A stretch of DNA of 55,221 bases from Paenibacillus sp. (GTDB taxonomy: Bacteria > Bacillota > Bacilli > Paenibacillales > Paenibacillaceae): contig JAFWEX010000066.1 of NCBI GenBank assembly GCA_017512705.1, positions 1-55,221 on the forward strand, in the 5' to 3' direction. Shown here in pieces: positions 18,629 to 29,324 of this stretch. Each line of letters begins with the position of its first letter. Position 1 is the first letter of the stretch. A program made the translations under genes and the position numbers. The notes under the pieces were generated by a model. It was given only the letters and a program-made list of their open reading frames with translations, was not told the DNA's origin and did no database searches.

Positions 18629-18726
18629 GGTGTATATCCGCTGTTATGCATAACCAAGGCGATTCTTTCCATACTAGGAATACACAAGAAATTGAGGATC
18701 GTTATGCAGAGGAGGATGAAAGGATT

Positions 18727-20400
18727 TTGAAGTTCGCTCATAATAAACTTTATATTGCTGCATTAGGTGGCGTAAACGAAATCGGAAAAAACATGTACTT
18801 AATCCAGTACGATCAAGACATTATCGTGATCGATTGCGGTTCCAAGTTCCCGGATGAAACGTTGCCGGGTATTGATCTCATCGTTCCGGATGTAACGTAT
18901 CTGCTCGAGAATCAGGATCGAGTGAAGGCTCTTGTTGTCACGCACGGGCATGAAGATCATATTGGCGGAATACCTTATTTCCTGAAACAGATGAATATCC
19001 CCGTGTACGCGTCCAGGCTGACACGTGGTCTGATTGAGTTGAAACTAAGAGAGCATAATTTGCTACGTCAGACAGATCTTCACACGGTAGATGCGAACTC
19101 CCGCTTGACGCTGGGCAGCATCGACGTCTCTTTTTTTGCAACGAGTCATAGCATCCCGGACTGCCTGGGGATTTTCTTTCAAACGCCTGCCGGTAATGTT
19201 GTACATACGGGGGATTTTAAATTCGACATGTCTCCTGTGAATGGTCCCTTCCCTGACTTACACCGTATGGCTGAGATTGGTAAACAGGGCGTACATCTAC
19301 TACTCTCCGAGAGTACAAACGCTGAAAGACCGGGATTTACGCCTTCGGAGCGTGTTGTCGGGGATCACATTCTCGATGCGTTTATTCGCGCCAAACAAAA
19401 AGTGTTTATCTCTACCTTTGCATCTAATATCAGCCGAGTGCAGCAGATCGTGAATGCCGCATTCCAGACTGGACGCAAGCTTGCACTTCTGGGACGAAGC
19501 ATGATTAACGTCGTGAATGTGGCAACTGAACTCGGATATCTCGACGTTCCGGAGGGTTTGTTGATTGAGGCTGCTGATTCAGGTCAGTTCCCGCGTGAAC
19601 AAGTGGTGGTGTTGTGTACGGGAAGCCAGGGAGAGGCTATGGCTGCTCTGTCCAGATTAGCTTCCGGCAAACATCCTCAGATTAGTATTGATTCAGGAGA
19701 TACGGTCATTATTGCGGCAGGAGCGATCCCTGGTAATGAAAGAAACCTTGCTCATGTAATCGACAATCTGTATGTTCTAGGGGCGCGGGTTATCTATGGC
19801 TCCAGTGGGGCTTCGGGTATGCATGTATCGGGACACGGAAGCCAGGAAGAGCTGAAACTTATGCTTACGTTAATGAAGCCGGATTATTTAATTCCCATTC
19901 ATGGCGAATTCCGCATGTTGTATCAGCATAGGCTGCTTGCTGAATCTGTCGGAATTGAGCAGAGTCATGTATTTATTGTTAATAATGGAGACATGGTGGA
20001 ATACAAAGATGGCGTGGCTTCCATGGGACCGACAATTGCTTCGGGCAATAGTCTGGTTGATGGACTGATTGTCGGTGACGTGGGTAATATTGTGCTTCGG
20101 GATCGCAGACAGCTATCGTCTGACGGAATGCTGGTCATTGTAACAACACTGAGTAAAACGGAGAAACAGATGGTGTCTTCCCCGGAGATTATTTCTAGAG
20201 GTTTTGTGTTTGTGAAGGATTCGGAGCAATTCATGAAAGAGCTTCATGAACGGGTAGTAAGCCGGATGGAAGAGTTAACAGCATCTGGGGTGAATCTGTG
20301 GAATGTCATCAAACGAAAATTAAAGGATGAGATCAGTCATTACATTTATTCTGAGACCAAGCGCAGACCGATGATCTTGCCGATTATTATTGAGGTTTAA
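18727..20400 (+). CDS. rnj: Ribonuclease J (J1-type)
   Basis: A metallo-beta-lactamase/beta-CASP ribonuclease of 557 residues, close to the 555 of B. subtilis RNase J1. The TTG at 18727 is taken as start: GAGGAGG (18709-18715) precedes it by 11 bases and the product then begins MKFAHNK..ALGG, like J1 (MKFVKND..ALGG). The metal site HGHEDHIGG (about residue 73), HTGDFKFD and IPIHGEF are intact, so it should be active, unlike J2 which has a changed site. It cuts and trims RNA from the 5' end in the cytoplasm. It carries SESTNAE where J1 has SDSTNSE. It stands alone between two terminators; Bacillales often carry more than one RNase J, so it may be the second copy. Confidence 0.9.
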   Translation: MKFAHNKLYIAALGGVNEIGKNMYLIQYDQDIIVIDCGSKFPDETLPGIDLIVPDVTYLLENQDRVKALVVTHGHEDHIGGIPYFLKQMNIPVYASRLTRGLIELKLREHNLLRQTDLHTVDANSRLTLGSIDVSFFATSHSIPDCLGIFFQTPAGNVVHTGDFKFDMSPVNGPFPDLHRMAEIGKQGVHLLLSESTNAERPGFTPSERVVGDHILDAFIRAKQKVFISTFASNISRVQQIVNAAFQTGRKLALLGRSMINVVNVATELGYLDVPEGLLIEAADSGQFPREQVVVLCTGSQGEAMAALSRLASGKHPQISIDSGDTVIIAAGAIPGNERNLAHVIDNLYVLGARVIYGSSGASGMHVSGHGSQEELKLMLTLMKPDYLIPIHGEFRMLYQHRLLAESVGIEQSHVFIVNNGDMVEYKDGVASMGPTIASGNSLVDGLIVGDVGNIVLRDRRQLSSDGMLVIVTTLSKTEKQMVSSPEIISRGFVFVKDSEQFMKELHERVVSRMEELTASGVNLWNVIKRKLKDEISHYIYSETKRRPMILPIIIEV

Positions 20401-20418
20401 TCGAAACGCTATTGTTAT

Positions 20419-20446
20419 GCCCTCTGAGAAGTCAGTGGGCTTTTCC
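20419..20446 (+). terminator. Rho-independent terminator after RNase J
   Basis: GCCC-TCTGA and TCAGT-GGGC form a stem with a GAAG loop, followed by TTTTCC. Confidence 0.7.
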
Positions 20447-20471
20447 TATACCACCAAACGATCTATTCACA

Positions 20472-20500
20472 TGTGATTTGTCTCTTAAAAACGCTATAAT
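20472..20500 (+). promoter_or_regulatory. Probable promoter of the LacI-family regulator
   Basis: A consensus -10 TATAAT at 20495-20500 with a weak -35 TGTGAT 17 bases upstream. The leader to the start is long (about 140 bases) and shows no clear regulatory fold. Confidence 0.45.
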
Positions 20501-20646
20501 AGATTCTAAGATGAGAGAGTAAGCTACAAAGCCGATCGGGTGGTCATGACTTACTTTTCACATGAAGTGATGATCAGAACGAGCAAGCACACATATCTCT
20601 GAGTAATATATGGGATGATCATTGGAGAGACAAGAGGAGTTACATG

Positions 20647-21630
20647 ATGAATAAAACAATTACAGATATCGCTCAAATGGCTGGTGTAGCAAAGAGCACC
20701 GTGTCTCGCTTCCTCAACGGCGGCTCTGTTAGCGAGGATACACGTCAGAAGATTGAGCGTATTATTAAAGAACATAACTATGTTCCTAATACCTTTGCAC
20801 AGAGTCTCAAAGCGAAGAAGACCAGTATAATTGGTACTGTTGTTCCTCGGCTTGATTCGTATGCGACTTCACAGACCTTAATCGGCATTGATGAGGAGCT
20901 GAGGGGACTTCACTATCAGATGCTTATTGCCAATACGAGCCAGGATATGCAGCGGGAGATCGATGCTATTTATGATTTTGCCAGACAAAAAGTGTCAGGG
21001 ATCATTTTGCTTGCTGCTGAAGTAACGGATGCTCACTTAAAAGCCATCGAAGATATTAAAATTCCTGTATTACTTGTGGGACAGCAGCATGAGTTGCTAC
21101 ATAGTTTGATTCATAACGATGATCAGGCGGGATATATCTTAGGGAAATATGTCGTTGAACAAGGACATCGAGACATCGTCTATTTGGGTGTTAGTGAGAG
21201 AGACCAGGCTGTGGGTGTTCATCGTAAACAGGGATTTAAACGTGCGGTTGATGAATGCAGTGAATGTAACGTCAAATATTACGAAACGAGCTTCAAAATG
21301 TCAGAAGCAGTGATCACGGCGGAGGCGATTTTGGATGTAAGCAGACCATCCCTTATTGTTGCAGCCACGGATAATATAGCGATGGGCGTGATGAAGACTG
21401 CCTTCTTCCGAAACATCCGGATTCCGCAGGAGTTGTCGGTAACAGGGTTTGGTGGGTACGATATTACCGAGATGATTCATCCGACGCTGACCACGGTCAA
21501 ATATCATTATTTACAGGCAGGCAAACTCGCGGCGAAGCATATTAGCCGATTGGTAGAAGGGGAAAGTGTGAGACAGCATACGATAGTAGATGTCGAACTT
21601 ATTCCGCGAGAAAGCGTTGACAAAATATAA
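20647..21630 (+). CDS. scrR: LacI-family regulator of sucrose utilisation
   Basis: About 327 residues. The N-terminal helix-turn-helix reads TDIAQMAGVAKSTVSRFLN, followed by the hinge and a periplasmic-binding-protein-like sensor domain (residues 60-327) with the TDNIAMGVM and ELSVTGFGGYD marks of the family. Two ATGs are adjacent; the one at 20647 is better spaced from GAGGAG (20633-20639). It directly precedes a sucrose-6-phosphate hydrolase gene and a sucrose PTS permease. Two copies of the palindrome GAACCGGTTC lie between, so it most likely represses scrB-scrA and is released by a sucrose-derived sugar phosphate. The scr promoter overlaps its own stop codon. The symbol rests on context. 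Confidence 0.82.
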   Translation: MNKTITDIAQMAGVAKSTVSRFLNGGSVSEDTRQKIERIIKEHNYVPNTFAQSLKAKKTSIIGTVVPRLDSYATSQTLIGIDEELRGLHYQMLIANTSQDMQREIDAIYDFARQKVSGIILLAAEVTDAHLKAIEDIKIPVLLVGQQHELLHSLIHNDDQAGYILGKYVVEQGHRDIVYLGVSERDQAVGVHRKQGFKRAVDECSECNVKYYETSFKMSEAVITAEAILDVSRPSLIVAATDNIAMGVMKTAFFRNIRIPQELSVTGFGGYDITEMIHPTLTTVKYHYLQAGKLAAKHISRLVEGESVRQHTIVDVELIPRESVDKI

Positions 21631-21646
21631 ATAGATCCTTTATGAT
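21617..21646 (+). promoter_or_regulatory. Promoter of scrB-scrA
   Basis: TTGACA at 21617-21622, an 18-base spacer and TATGAT at 21641-21646. The promoter overlaps the end of the regulator gene, and operator O1 begins 10 bases after the -10 box. Confidence 0.7.
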
Positions 21647-21654
21647 AATTCCAT

Positions 21655-21666
21655 AGAACCGGTTCC
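21655..21666. promoter_or_regulatory. LacI-family operator O1
   Basis: GAACCGGTTC (21656-21665) is a perfect CG-centred palindrome covering the expected transcription start of scrB. Confidence 0.75.
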
Positions 21667-21742
21667 ATTGATGCTGAAACAGTAACAATCGGGAACGTGG
21701 GGAGGCAGCATTTGCTGCATGGAATTATTTTTTGTTCATATT

Positions 21743-21754
21743 GGAACCGGTTCC
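21743..21754. promoter_or_regulatory. LacI-family operator O2
   Basis: GGAACCGGTTCC is a perfect 12-bp palindrome, 88 bp centre to centre from O1, within the leader before scrB. Two sites about eight helical turns apart would suit DNA looping. Confidence 0.75.
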
Positions 21755-21803
21755 TCTCAAGGTTTCTTTTGAATATGCAGTATGAATGGAGATTGATATA
21801 CGT

Positions 21804-23279
21804 ATGAAAATGACAAGAGAGCAGCTCTACCGGCGGATTGAGCAAGCTGAACCCGGAGAGATCGCCAAGCTGGAAGCTCAGGTTAATGCGTGTTCCTGGA
21901 GGCAACATTATCACATTCAGCCCGTAACCGGTCTACTTAACGATCCGAACGGCTTTTCCTTTTATCAAGGCTATTACCATCTGTTCTATCAATGGTTTCC
22001 TCTTGGAACAGAGCACGGCATGAAGTACTGGTATCATACCCGTTCCAGCGATCTGGTACATTGGGAGAATGTCGGTATTGGCATTGAACCAGGAAGCCCT
22101 TACGATTCGCATGGCGCTTATTCAGGAAGTGCGATCGAGAAGGATGGAGTATTAAATCTGCTCTATACAGGGAATACGCGGGACGAAAACTGGATCAGAC
22201 ATCCGTATCAGTGTTTAGCTATGATGGATGAAAATAATGTCGTTACGAAATATGAACAACCCGTCGTATCCAATGTGCCTTCTGGATACACTGAACATTT
22301 CCGTGATCCCAAGGTGTGGCAACAGGATAATGAATATTATTTTGTTATTGGAGCACAGCGTACGGATGAGACAGGATGTGCAGTACTCTATCGTTCAGCA
22401 GATTTGAAGCAATGGGAATTTCTTGGTGAGATCGGCACCGCGTTGTCTTCGTTTGGATACATGTGGGAATGTCCAGACTATCTGGAGTTGGATGGTAAAG
22501 GCGTGCTGATCTTCTCCCCACAGGGCCTTCAGGCTGAAGAAGATCGTTACGAGAACATTTATCAATCCGGTTATCTTATAGGTGAACGCCTGGATCTGGA
22601 ATCACGAGCGTTTGAACACGGACCATTTCATGAGCTGGACCGCGGTTTTGATTTTTATGCTCCGCAAACCATGGAGTCACCGGACGGGAGAAGAATTATG
22701 GTTGCTTGGATGGGATTGCCTGAACAGACATATCCCACAGATAACAGCGGATGGGCTCATTGTATAACGATTCCGCGGCAGCTATCCATTCAGGGCGATA
22801 AACTTATACAACAGCCTGTGCAGGAGATGGTTAAGCTTCGCAAGCAAGACCTTCATGCAGAAGCTCGAGGCACGCTTAACAACGAAAGCAGAGCGTTTGA
22901 AGGATTTAATGGTATCGCCTACGAACTCGAATGTGAGATCAGTGCGAGCGATGCAGATATCGTAGGTATTGAGTTCCGAGCGAGTGATGTGGAGAAAACG
23001 GTTATTCAGTATGATCGTCTGCAGCGCAAACTTGTACTGGATCGAAGTCATTCTGGTGCAGAATTATCACAAGTGAATGGAACGACTCGCAAGTGCACAT
23101 TGGAATCAGATGTAATCAAACTGCGTATGTTCGTTGATTCATCTTCGGTTGAGATTTTTATCAACGATGGGCAAGAAGTTTTTACCAGTCGGATTTTCCC
23201 GAGCCAGGATAGTCAAGGGATTCGTTTTTTTGCGCATGGTGGCAAGGCAGATTTCAAAGCGGACATATGGAACTATTAG
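21804..23279 (+). CDS. scrB: Sucrose-6-phosphate hydrolase (GH32)
   Basis: A GH32 enzyme that cleaves imported sucrose-6-phosphate to glucose-6-phosphate and fructose. The five-bladed catalytic domain shows the nucleophile motif LLNDPNG, the transition-state aspartate in FRDPK and the acid/base motif ECPD; a beta-sandwich follows from about residue 340. The ATG at 21804 is chosen because GGAGA (21788-21792) lies 11 bases upstream; an in-frame ATG at 21786 would add six residues without a ribosome site. Length (491 residues) is normal. It lies downstream of two LacI operators and 23 bases before scrA, so the two form one operon. Confidence 0.92.
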   Translation: MKMTREQLYRRIEQAEPGEIAKLEAQVNACSWRQHYHIQPVTGLLNDPNGFSFYQGYYHLFYQWFPLGTEHGMKYWYHTRSSDLVHWENVGIGIEPGSPYDSHGAYSGSAIEKDGVLNLLYTGNTRDENWIRHPYQCLAMMDENNVVTKYEQPVVSNVPSGYTEHFRDPKVWQQDNEYYFVIGAQRTDETGCAVLYRSADLKQWEFLGEIGTALSSFGYMWECPDYLELDGKGVLIFSPQGLQAEEDRYENIYQSGYLIGERLDLESRAFEHGPFHELDRGFDFYAPQTMESPDGRRIMVAWMGLPEQTYPTDNSGWAHCITIPRQLSIQGDKLIQQPVQEMVKLRKQDLHAEARGTLNNESRAFEGFNGIAYELECEISASDADIVGIEFRASDVEKTVIQYDRLQRKLVLDRSHSGAELSQVNGTTRKCTLESDVIKLRMFVDSSSVEIFINDGQEVFTSRIFPSQDSQGIRFFAHGGKADFKADIWNY

Positions 23280-23302
23280 ATTAGTGAGAGGAATGAGACA
23301 AC

Positions 23303-25306
23303 ATGTCAGACAATCAACGCATTGCTGAACAGGTGATTCAAGCTATAGGGGGAAAAGAAAATATTTCCTCCTTTGCACACTGTGCAACGCGACTTCGCAT
23401 TATGGTGAAGGATAAGGAGCAAATTGATCAGAAACAGGTCGAGAATATTGACAAAGTCAAAGGTGCCTTTTTTAACTCAGGCCAGTATCAGATCATCTTC
23501 GGAACAGGTACGGTTAATCGAATCTTTGAAGAGGTTGAGAAGCTTGGTATTGAAGGGACATCAAAGGAAGATGTGAAGAGTCAAGGGAAAAAGGAAGGCA
23601 ATGCATTCCAGCGGGCAATCCGCACGTTCGGTGACGTATTTGTTCCGATCATCCCCGTATTGGTTGCTACAGGTCTGTTCATGGGTCTGCGTGGCCTGCT
23701 TACACAAAATGAGATTCTGGCATGGTTTGGTGCGACAGCTGAGGATATCTCTCCGAACTTCCTGTTGTTCACGCAGATTCTAACGGATACAGCATTCGCT
23801 TTCCTTCCTGCACTTGTAGCTTGGTCAGCATTCCGGGTGTTTGGTGGAAGTCCGGTACTGGGAATTGTGCTCGGTCTGATGCTGGTCAACCCGGCTCTGC
23901 CAAATGCTTATGCCGTAGCTGATGGATCGGCGCAGCCTCTGCAAATGTTCGGATTCATCCCTGTCGTGGGATATCAGGGTTCGGTATTACCGGCGTTTTT
24001 CGTAGGTTTAATTGGTGCCAAATTCGAAAAAGTATTACGTAGACGTGTGCCTGAAGCACTCGATCTCATTCTGACTCCATTCATCACGCTTACGGTGATG
24101 ATTACTTTGGGACTATTTGTCATCGGTCCCGTATTTCATTCCTTCGAAGAATGGGTATTGTATGGAACAACAGTTGTACTGGATCTGCCTTTTGGTATCG
24201 CAGGTATCATTATTGGGTTCTTCAATCAGATCATCGTTGTTACCGGCGTGCATCATATCTTCAACTTTTTGGAAATTCAATTACTGGAAAAAACGGGATT
24301 CAATCCGTTTAACGCCATTGTCACGAGCGCTATGGCTGCACAAGGAGCGGCATGTCTTGCTGTAGGTATGAAAACAAAAAATATGAAGCTTAAAGCACTT
24401 GCATTACCTTCATCGTTGTCCGCATTCTTGGGGATTACAGAACCAGCCATTTTCGGTGTGAATCTGCGTTACATGAAACCGTTTGTAATGGGTCTCATCG
24501 GTGGTGCAGTTGGTGGATTTATTGCATCCGTGTTCCAGCTTCAGGCTACAGGTATGGCGATCACCGTCATCCCAGGAACACTTTTGTATCTGAACAGTCA
24601 GTTGCCACTATATATTTTGTCCAACGTAACTGCAATGGCGATTGCGTTTGCACTCACTTGGTTTTTCGGGTACAAAGATCAGCCTGCAGTAGCAGACACG
24701 TCCGGTAATTCGTATAGCGGAAACGAGGAAAACGCTTCTGACGTGGAAGCGGTGAGCACAGTTTCCAATAACCAATCATCTGTTGCAACAACATCTACAT
24801 CAGTCAACTCACCAGCTCGCTCTAAGGTGACACTGCTAGAGATTGCATCGCCAATTCATGGTACAGTTGTGGATCTGGAACAGGTACCTGATCCCGCTTT
24901 CTCAGAAAAACATATGGGGGAAGGGATTGCTATTGAGCCATCCGAAGGCAAAGTATATGCTCCGTTCGATGGAGTAGTCGCCCACGTGATGGATAAGAGT
25001 AAGCATGCTGTTATTTTGGAACATGCTACAGGCGTTCAGCTGCTTGTACATGTCGGCATTAATACCGTTGGGTTGAAGGGCAATGGCTTTGTCACGCATG
25101 TGAAAAGCGGGGAACCTGTGGTTGCCGGACAGTTACTCATTGAATTCGATATGGATACGATTCGGGAGGCGGGTCTGCCGCTGATCACTCCTGTCTTGAT
25201 TCCAAGTGGTATCGAAACCATTGCTTCAGTTACAGCACTATCAAGTGGACCTGTACAAGCGAATGGGGAAAAGGTACTGAAGGTGGAATTCACAGAGCCG
25301 CAATAA
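23303..25306 (+). CDS. scrA: Sucrose-type PTS permease EIIBCA
   Basis: A 667-residue multidomain phosphotransferase permease. EIIB is at residues 5-90 with the phosphocysteine motif HCATRLRI; EIIC spans about 105-460 with roughly ten membrane segments; a linker rich in Ser/Thr/Asn follows; EIIA is at about 515-660 with the phosphohistidine motif HVGINTVGL. It imports sucrose (or a related disaccharide such as trehalose) while phosphorylating it. Placement after scrB and under the LacI operators favours sucrose. The fused EIIA means it does not depend on the glucose EIIA. A bidirectional terminator follows at 25373-25419. Confidence 0.9.
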   Translation: MSDNQRIAEQVIQAIGGKENISSFAHCATRLRIMVKDKEQIDQKQVENIDKVKGAFFNSGQYQIIFGTGTVNRIFEEVEKLGIEGTSKEDVKSQGKKEGNAFQRAIRTFGDVFVPIIPVLVATGLFMGLRGLLTQNEILAWFGATAEDISPNFLLFTQILTDTAFAFLPALVAWSAFRVFGGSPVLGIVLGLMLVNPALPNAYAVADGSAQPLQMFGFIPVVGYQGSVLPAFFVGLIGAKFEKVLRRRVPEALDLILTPFITLTVMITLGLFVIGPVFHSFEEWVLYGTTVVLDLPFGIAGIIIGFFNQIIVVTGVHHIFNFLEIQLLEKTGFNPFNAIVTSAMAAQGAACLAVGMKTKNMKLKALALPSSLSAFLGITEPAIFGVNLRYMKPFVMGLIGGAVGGFIASVFQLQATGMAITVIPGTLLYLNSQLPLYILSNVTAMAIAFALTWFFGYKDQPAVADTSGNSYSGNEENASDVEAVSTVSNNQSSVATTSTSVNSPARSKVTLLEIASPIHGTVVDLEQVPDPAFSEKHMGEGIAIEPSEGKVYAPFDGVVAHVMDKSKHAVILEHATGVQLLVHVGINTVGLKGNGFVTHVKSGEPVVAGQLLIEFDMDTIREAGLPLITPVLIPSGIETIASVTALSSGPVQANGEKVLKVEFTEPQ

Positions 25307-25372
25307 ACGAATCATACGCGTGGATTGCAGCGATAAATTCACATAGTCGGTCAGCATCATAACGCAAATAAG

Positions 25373-25419
25373 AAAGGGAAACCGCTGGAGATGGAACTCC
25401 ACTGGTTTCCCTTTTTTTT
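25373..25419. terminator. Bidirectional terminator between scrA and Mn-catalase
   Basis: AAAGGGAAACC and GGTTTCCCTTT pair around an inner GTGGAG-type stem, with A and T runs on either side, so it can serve both converging genes. Confidence 0.88.
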
Positions 25420-25426
25420 GATGTTA

Positions 25427-26326
25427 CTAGAGTCCAGCACTACGTTTGAGCCGTTCTGCAATCTGCAAGAAGTCTTCTGGGGATATTCCAGGGGCGAACT
25501 CTTCTGGCAGGTCAGGAAGTTCAGGGATCGGTCCTCCATACCCAGGTAAACCTGCAAAGGCTTCCAGCTTGCCGCCATCAGTCGGGTGAACACCTTTCCA
25601 TATCTGAGCAATCTGTTGATAATCCTTGTCGCTGAACGTGTACAGTCTTCGTTGCTCGCCCATTGCCTCCCATTTACGTGTAGTTTCGAATGCCTTGTTA
25701 TCCAGGGAGGGGATGGGAATTAACTTCGTTATATCTACGCCAGTTGCGATCTCCAACGCTTTGGCATAGGCAAGAATGTGTACACCGCCCCGTACAAGCA
25801 GATAACCTGTCATCTCGCGAGCAGTATTGTTGTCCGTCATTTCATACACTCTCATCTTATGTGTTCTTGCCCCACATTCCAGAAAGAAATTATGCAGTAG
25901 ATCTAAAATAAGATTGCCACTGCTAAAGACGTTTGAGCCGTCCCACGGTCTTCCCATGGAGTCGTAGGGCAATGCCTTTTGTGCGGATTCAATAAAATGA
26001 GAGGTCATGCGTGCATCCTTACCAATGTGGAGCGGAGTTGTGTCAGGTGCCCCGGGAGAGGTTGATCCGACAAGCATCAGGTTAATCGTATTCGCGACAA
26101 GCTCGACGTGGCCGAACTCTTCTGCGGTAATGCTGGCAACGATGTCATAAAAGGGACGGAGCTTGGATTTGCCTCTAAAGTTAAATGATTGATACATGTA
26201 ATTGTTTAGCGTGGACATCTCCCCGAATTTACCGCCTAGCAATTCCTGTACCGCACTGGCTCCGTTCGGATCTGGATTTTTGGAGATAGGCAGTTCAATG
26301 GCTAGACGATCTACACGTTTAAACAT
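25427..26326 (-). CDS. Manganese catalase
   Basis: A 299-residue four-helix-bundle catalase that splits hydrogen peroxide with a dimanganese centre. Metal ligands can be recognised in GKFGEMSTLNNY (Glu), TAEEFGHVE (Glu and His), FFLECGARTHKM (Glu) and RGGVHILAYAKAL (His). Length matches the non-haem catalases of Bacillus (YdbD and coat-associated relatives). It reads toward scrA and shares a bidirectional terminator with it. A GAGGAGGAA ribosome site lies just upstream of the start. Such catalases are often induced in stationary phase or sporulation; nothing in the promoter shows this here. Confidence 0.92.
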   Translation of the reverse strand: MFKRVDRLAIELPISKNPDPNGASAVQELLGGKFGEMSTLNNYMYQSFNFRGKSKLRPFYDIVASITAEEFGHVELVANTINLMLVGSTSPGAPDTTPLHIGKDARMTSHFIESAQKALPYDSMGRPWDGSNVFSSGNLILDLLHNFFLECGARTHKMRVYEMTDNNTAREMTGYLLVRGGVHILAYAKALEIATGVDITKLIPIPSLDNKAFETTRKWEAMGEQRRLYTFSDKDYQQIAQIWKGVHPTDGGKLEAFAGLPGYGGPIPELPDLPEEFAPGISPEDFLQIAERLKRSAGL

Positions 26327-26550
26327 GTTTATTCCTCCTCAATCTTCATTACAGTAAAGGTATGAAGGTTGACTTGTACGTTATTCGATTTTTAATCGGT
26401 ATAGTTGAAAGGAAAGGAATGCCACAAGGAATGCCAGTGCAATTGGAATAAAATCCATTCAATAATGAGTGCTTAACGTCTCAATTTGAATTATATTTAA
26501 ATGAATCGTAGTACATTGAACTAATGTGACAACACAGGAGGGCACATACC

Positions 26551-27378
26551 ATGAAACTCGATGCACATCAACATTTCTGGGAATATAACACCCGGGATTA
26601 TGGATGGATTAGTGGAGAGATGAATGTGATTCAGCGTTCGTTCCTGCCGGAAGATCTCCACCCGATCCTTACAGCTTCAGGAATATCAGGCTGTATAGTT
26701 GTACAGGCTCGTCAAAGTCTTGAAGAAACCGAGTGGCTGCTGGAACTTGCAGATAAGCACGAATTCATTAAAGGCGTTGTGGGCTGGGTGGATCTATGTT
26801 CTGAGAATGCAGCCTTACAACTGGAAAAATACGCGGCGAATCCTTGGCTGAAGGGAGTAAGGCATGTTATACAGGATGAACCGGATGTGAAATTTGTGCT
26901 GCGTGATGACTTTCAACGAGGAATTGCTCTATTGGCACAGTACAATCTGGCCTATGACTTACTCGTATCTAAGGAGCAGTTACCTTATGCCGTAGAATTG
27001 GTTCAAGCGTTTCCACAGCAACGTTTCGTCATTGATCATCTAGCCAAACCAGACATTAAGGCAGGTATCTTAACACCATGGAAAGAGGCGATCATCGCGA
27101 TATCAGCGTATCCCAATGTCCATTGCAAATTGTCTGGTATGGTCACCGAAGCAGATTGGAATCAATGGACACAGGAAGATTTTACACCTTATCTTGACAC
27201 TGTACTTCAAGCGTTTGGTCCAGAGCGAGTGATGTACGGTTCGGACTGGCCCGTAAGCAATGTAGCTGGCACATATCGTCAGGTGTTTAATTTGCTGCAA
27301 ACGCATGTTCATAGCCTGTCACAAGCAGAGCAGCAGATGATTTTCGGTGATAATTGTAGGGCATTTTATAACCTGTGA
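26551..27378 (+). CDS. Amidohydrolase 2 family protein (sugar-lactonase-like)
   Basis: A 275-residue TIM-barrel metal-dependent hydrolase of the COG3618 type. The N-terminal DAHQHFW motif, the central FVIDHLAKPDI segment, CKLSGM and the C-terminal GSDWPV motif are all present and supply the expected metal and catalytic residues. Characterised relatives hydrolyse sugar-acid lactones such as L-fucono- or L-rhamnono-lactone. AGGAGGG precedes the ATG. It is monocistronic, between the Mn-catalase and the beta-glucoside locus, so its substrate cannot be deduced from neighbours; the rhamnose genes 8 kb away make a rhamnose- or fucose-derived lactone possible. The 224 bases upstream hold no recognisable regulatory site. 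Confidence 0.82.
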   Translation: MKLDAHQHFWEYNTRDYGWISGEMNVIQRSFLPEDLHPILTASGISGCIVVQARQSLEETEWLLELADKHEFIKGVVGWVDLCSENAALQLEKYAANPWLKGVRHVIQDEPDVKFVLRDDFQRGIALLAQYNLAYDLLVSKEQLPYAVELVQAFPQQRFVIDHLAKPDIKAGILTPWKEAIIAISAYPNVHCKLSGMVTEADWNQWTQEDFTPYLDTVLQAFGPERVMYGSDWPVSNVAGTYRQVFNLLQTHVHSLSQAEQQMIFGDNCRAFYNL

Positions 27379-27380
27379 AG

Positions 27381-27409
27381 TTGACAGATTTCCTGTTTCT
27401 TGGTAAGGT
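27381..27409 (+). promoter_or_regulatory. Promoter of bglA
   Basis: TTGACA at 27381-27386, 17-base spacer, TAAGGT at 27404-27409. It immediately follows the amidohydrolase stop. Confidence 0.5.
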
Positions 27410-27434
27410 CTTACTTAATCCGCATAATGATTTT

Positions 27435-29034
<1,600 letters not shown>

Positions 29035-29111
29035 TTTCAGGTTTTTCAAAAAAAGGGATTACCAACATCAGGAGGTTGCATGATTTCATGTGACTCCTGA
29101 TGACCGTTCAC

Positions 29112-29125
29112 TGAAAGCGTTGACA
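29112..29125. promoter_or_regulatory. cre (CcpA) site overlapping the licT promoter
   Basis: TGAAAGCGTTGACA fits the catabolite-responsive element consensus. It covers the -35 box of the licT promoter, so CcpA bound here should repress licT in the presence of a preferred sugar. Confidence 0.68.
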
Positions 29126-29148
29126 TGCAGCGCAGTTCAAGCTATACT
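29120..29148 (+). promoter_or_regulatory. Promoter of licT
   Basis: TTGACA at 29120-29125, exactly 17 bases, TATACT at 29143-29148. Confidence 0.72.
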
Positions 29149-29170
29149 TGACGCAAATATACCATTATTG

Positions 29171-29262
29171 GGATTGTTACTACATCATATGTAGGCAAAA
29201 CCTGAGCACCAAAAAGCAGACCGCGATGTCTTGTTTATTTTGTGTTGCTCTAGGTTTTTTTT
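29171..29262 (+). promoter_or_regulatory. RAT 2 and overlapping terminator before licT
   Basis: GGATTGTTAC and GGCAAAACC (29171-29202) flank an apical stem CTACAT/ATGTAG, giving a RAT with a longer apical stem than usual. The 3' end overlaps ACCTGAGCA, which pairs with TGCTCTAGGT (29246-29255), then a run of T. LicT should thus control its own synthesis. Confidence 0.82.
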
Positions 29263-29324
29263 GTATGCCCATATTTGGATATATCAAATGCGACTAGAGA
29301 GTGGAACGTGACGGGGGGATTGAA

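Noticed and set aside
18604-18726. Extended N terminus of RNase J starting at 18604
   Set aside because: The extra 41 codons overlap the rhaA terminator and have no similarity to RNase J; TTG 18727 matches the family start.
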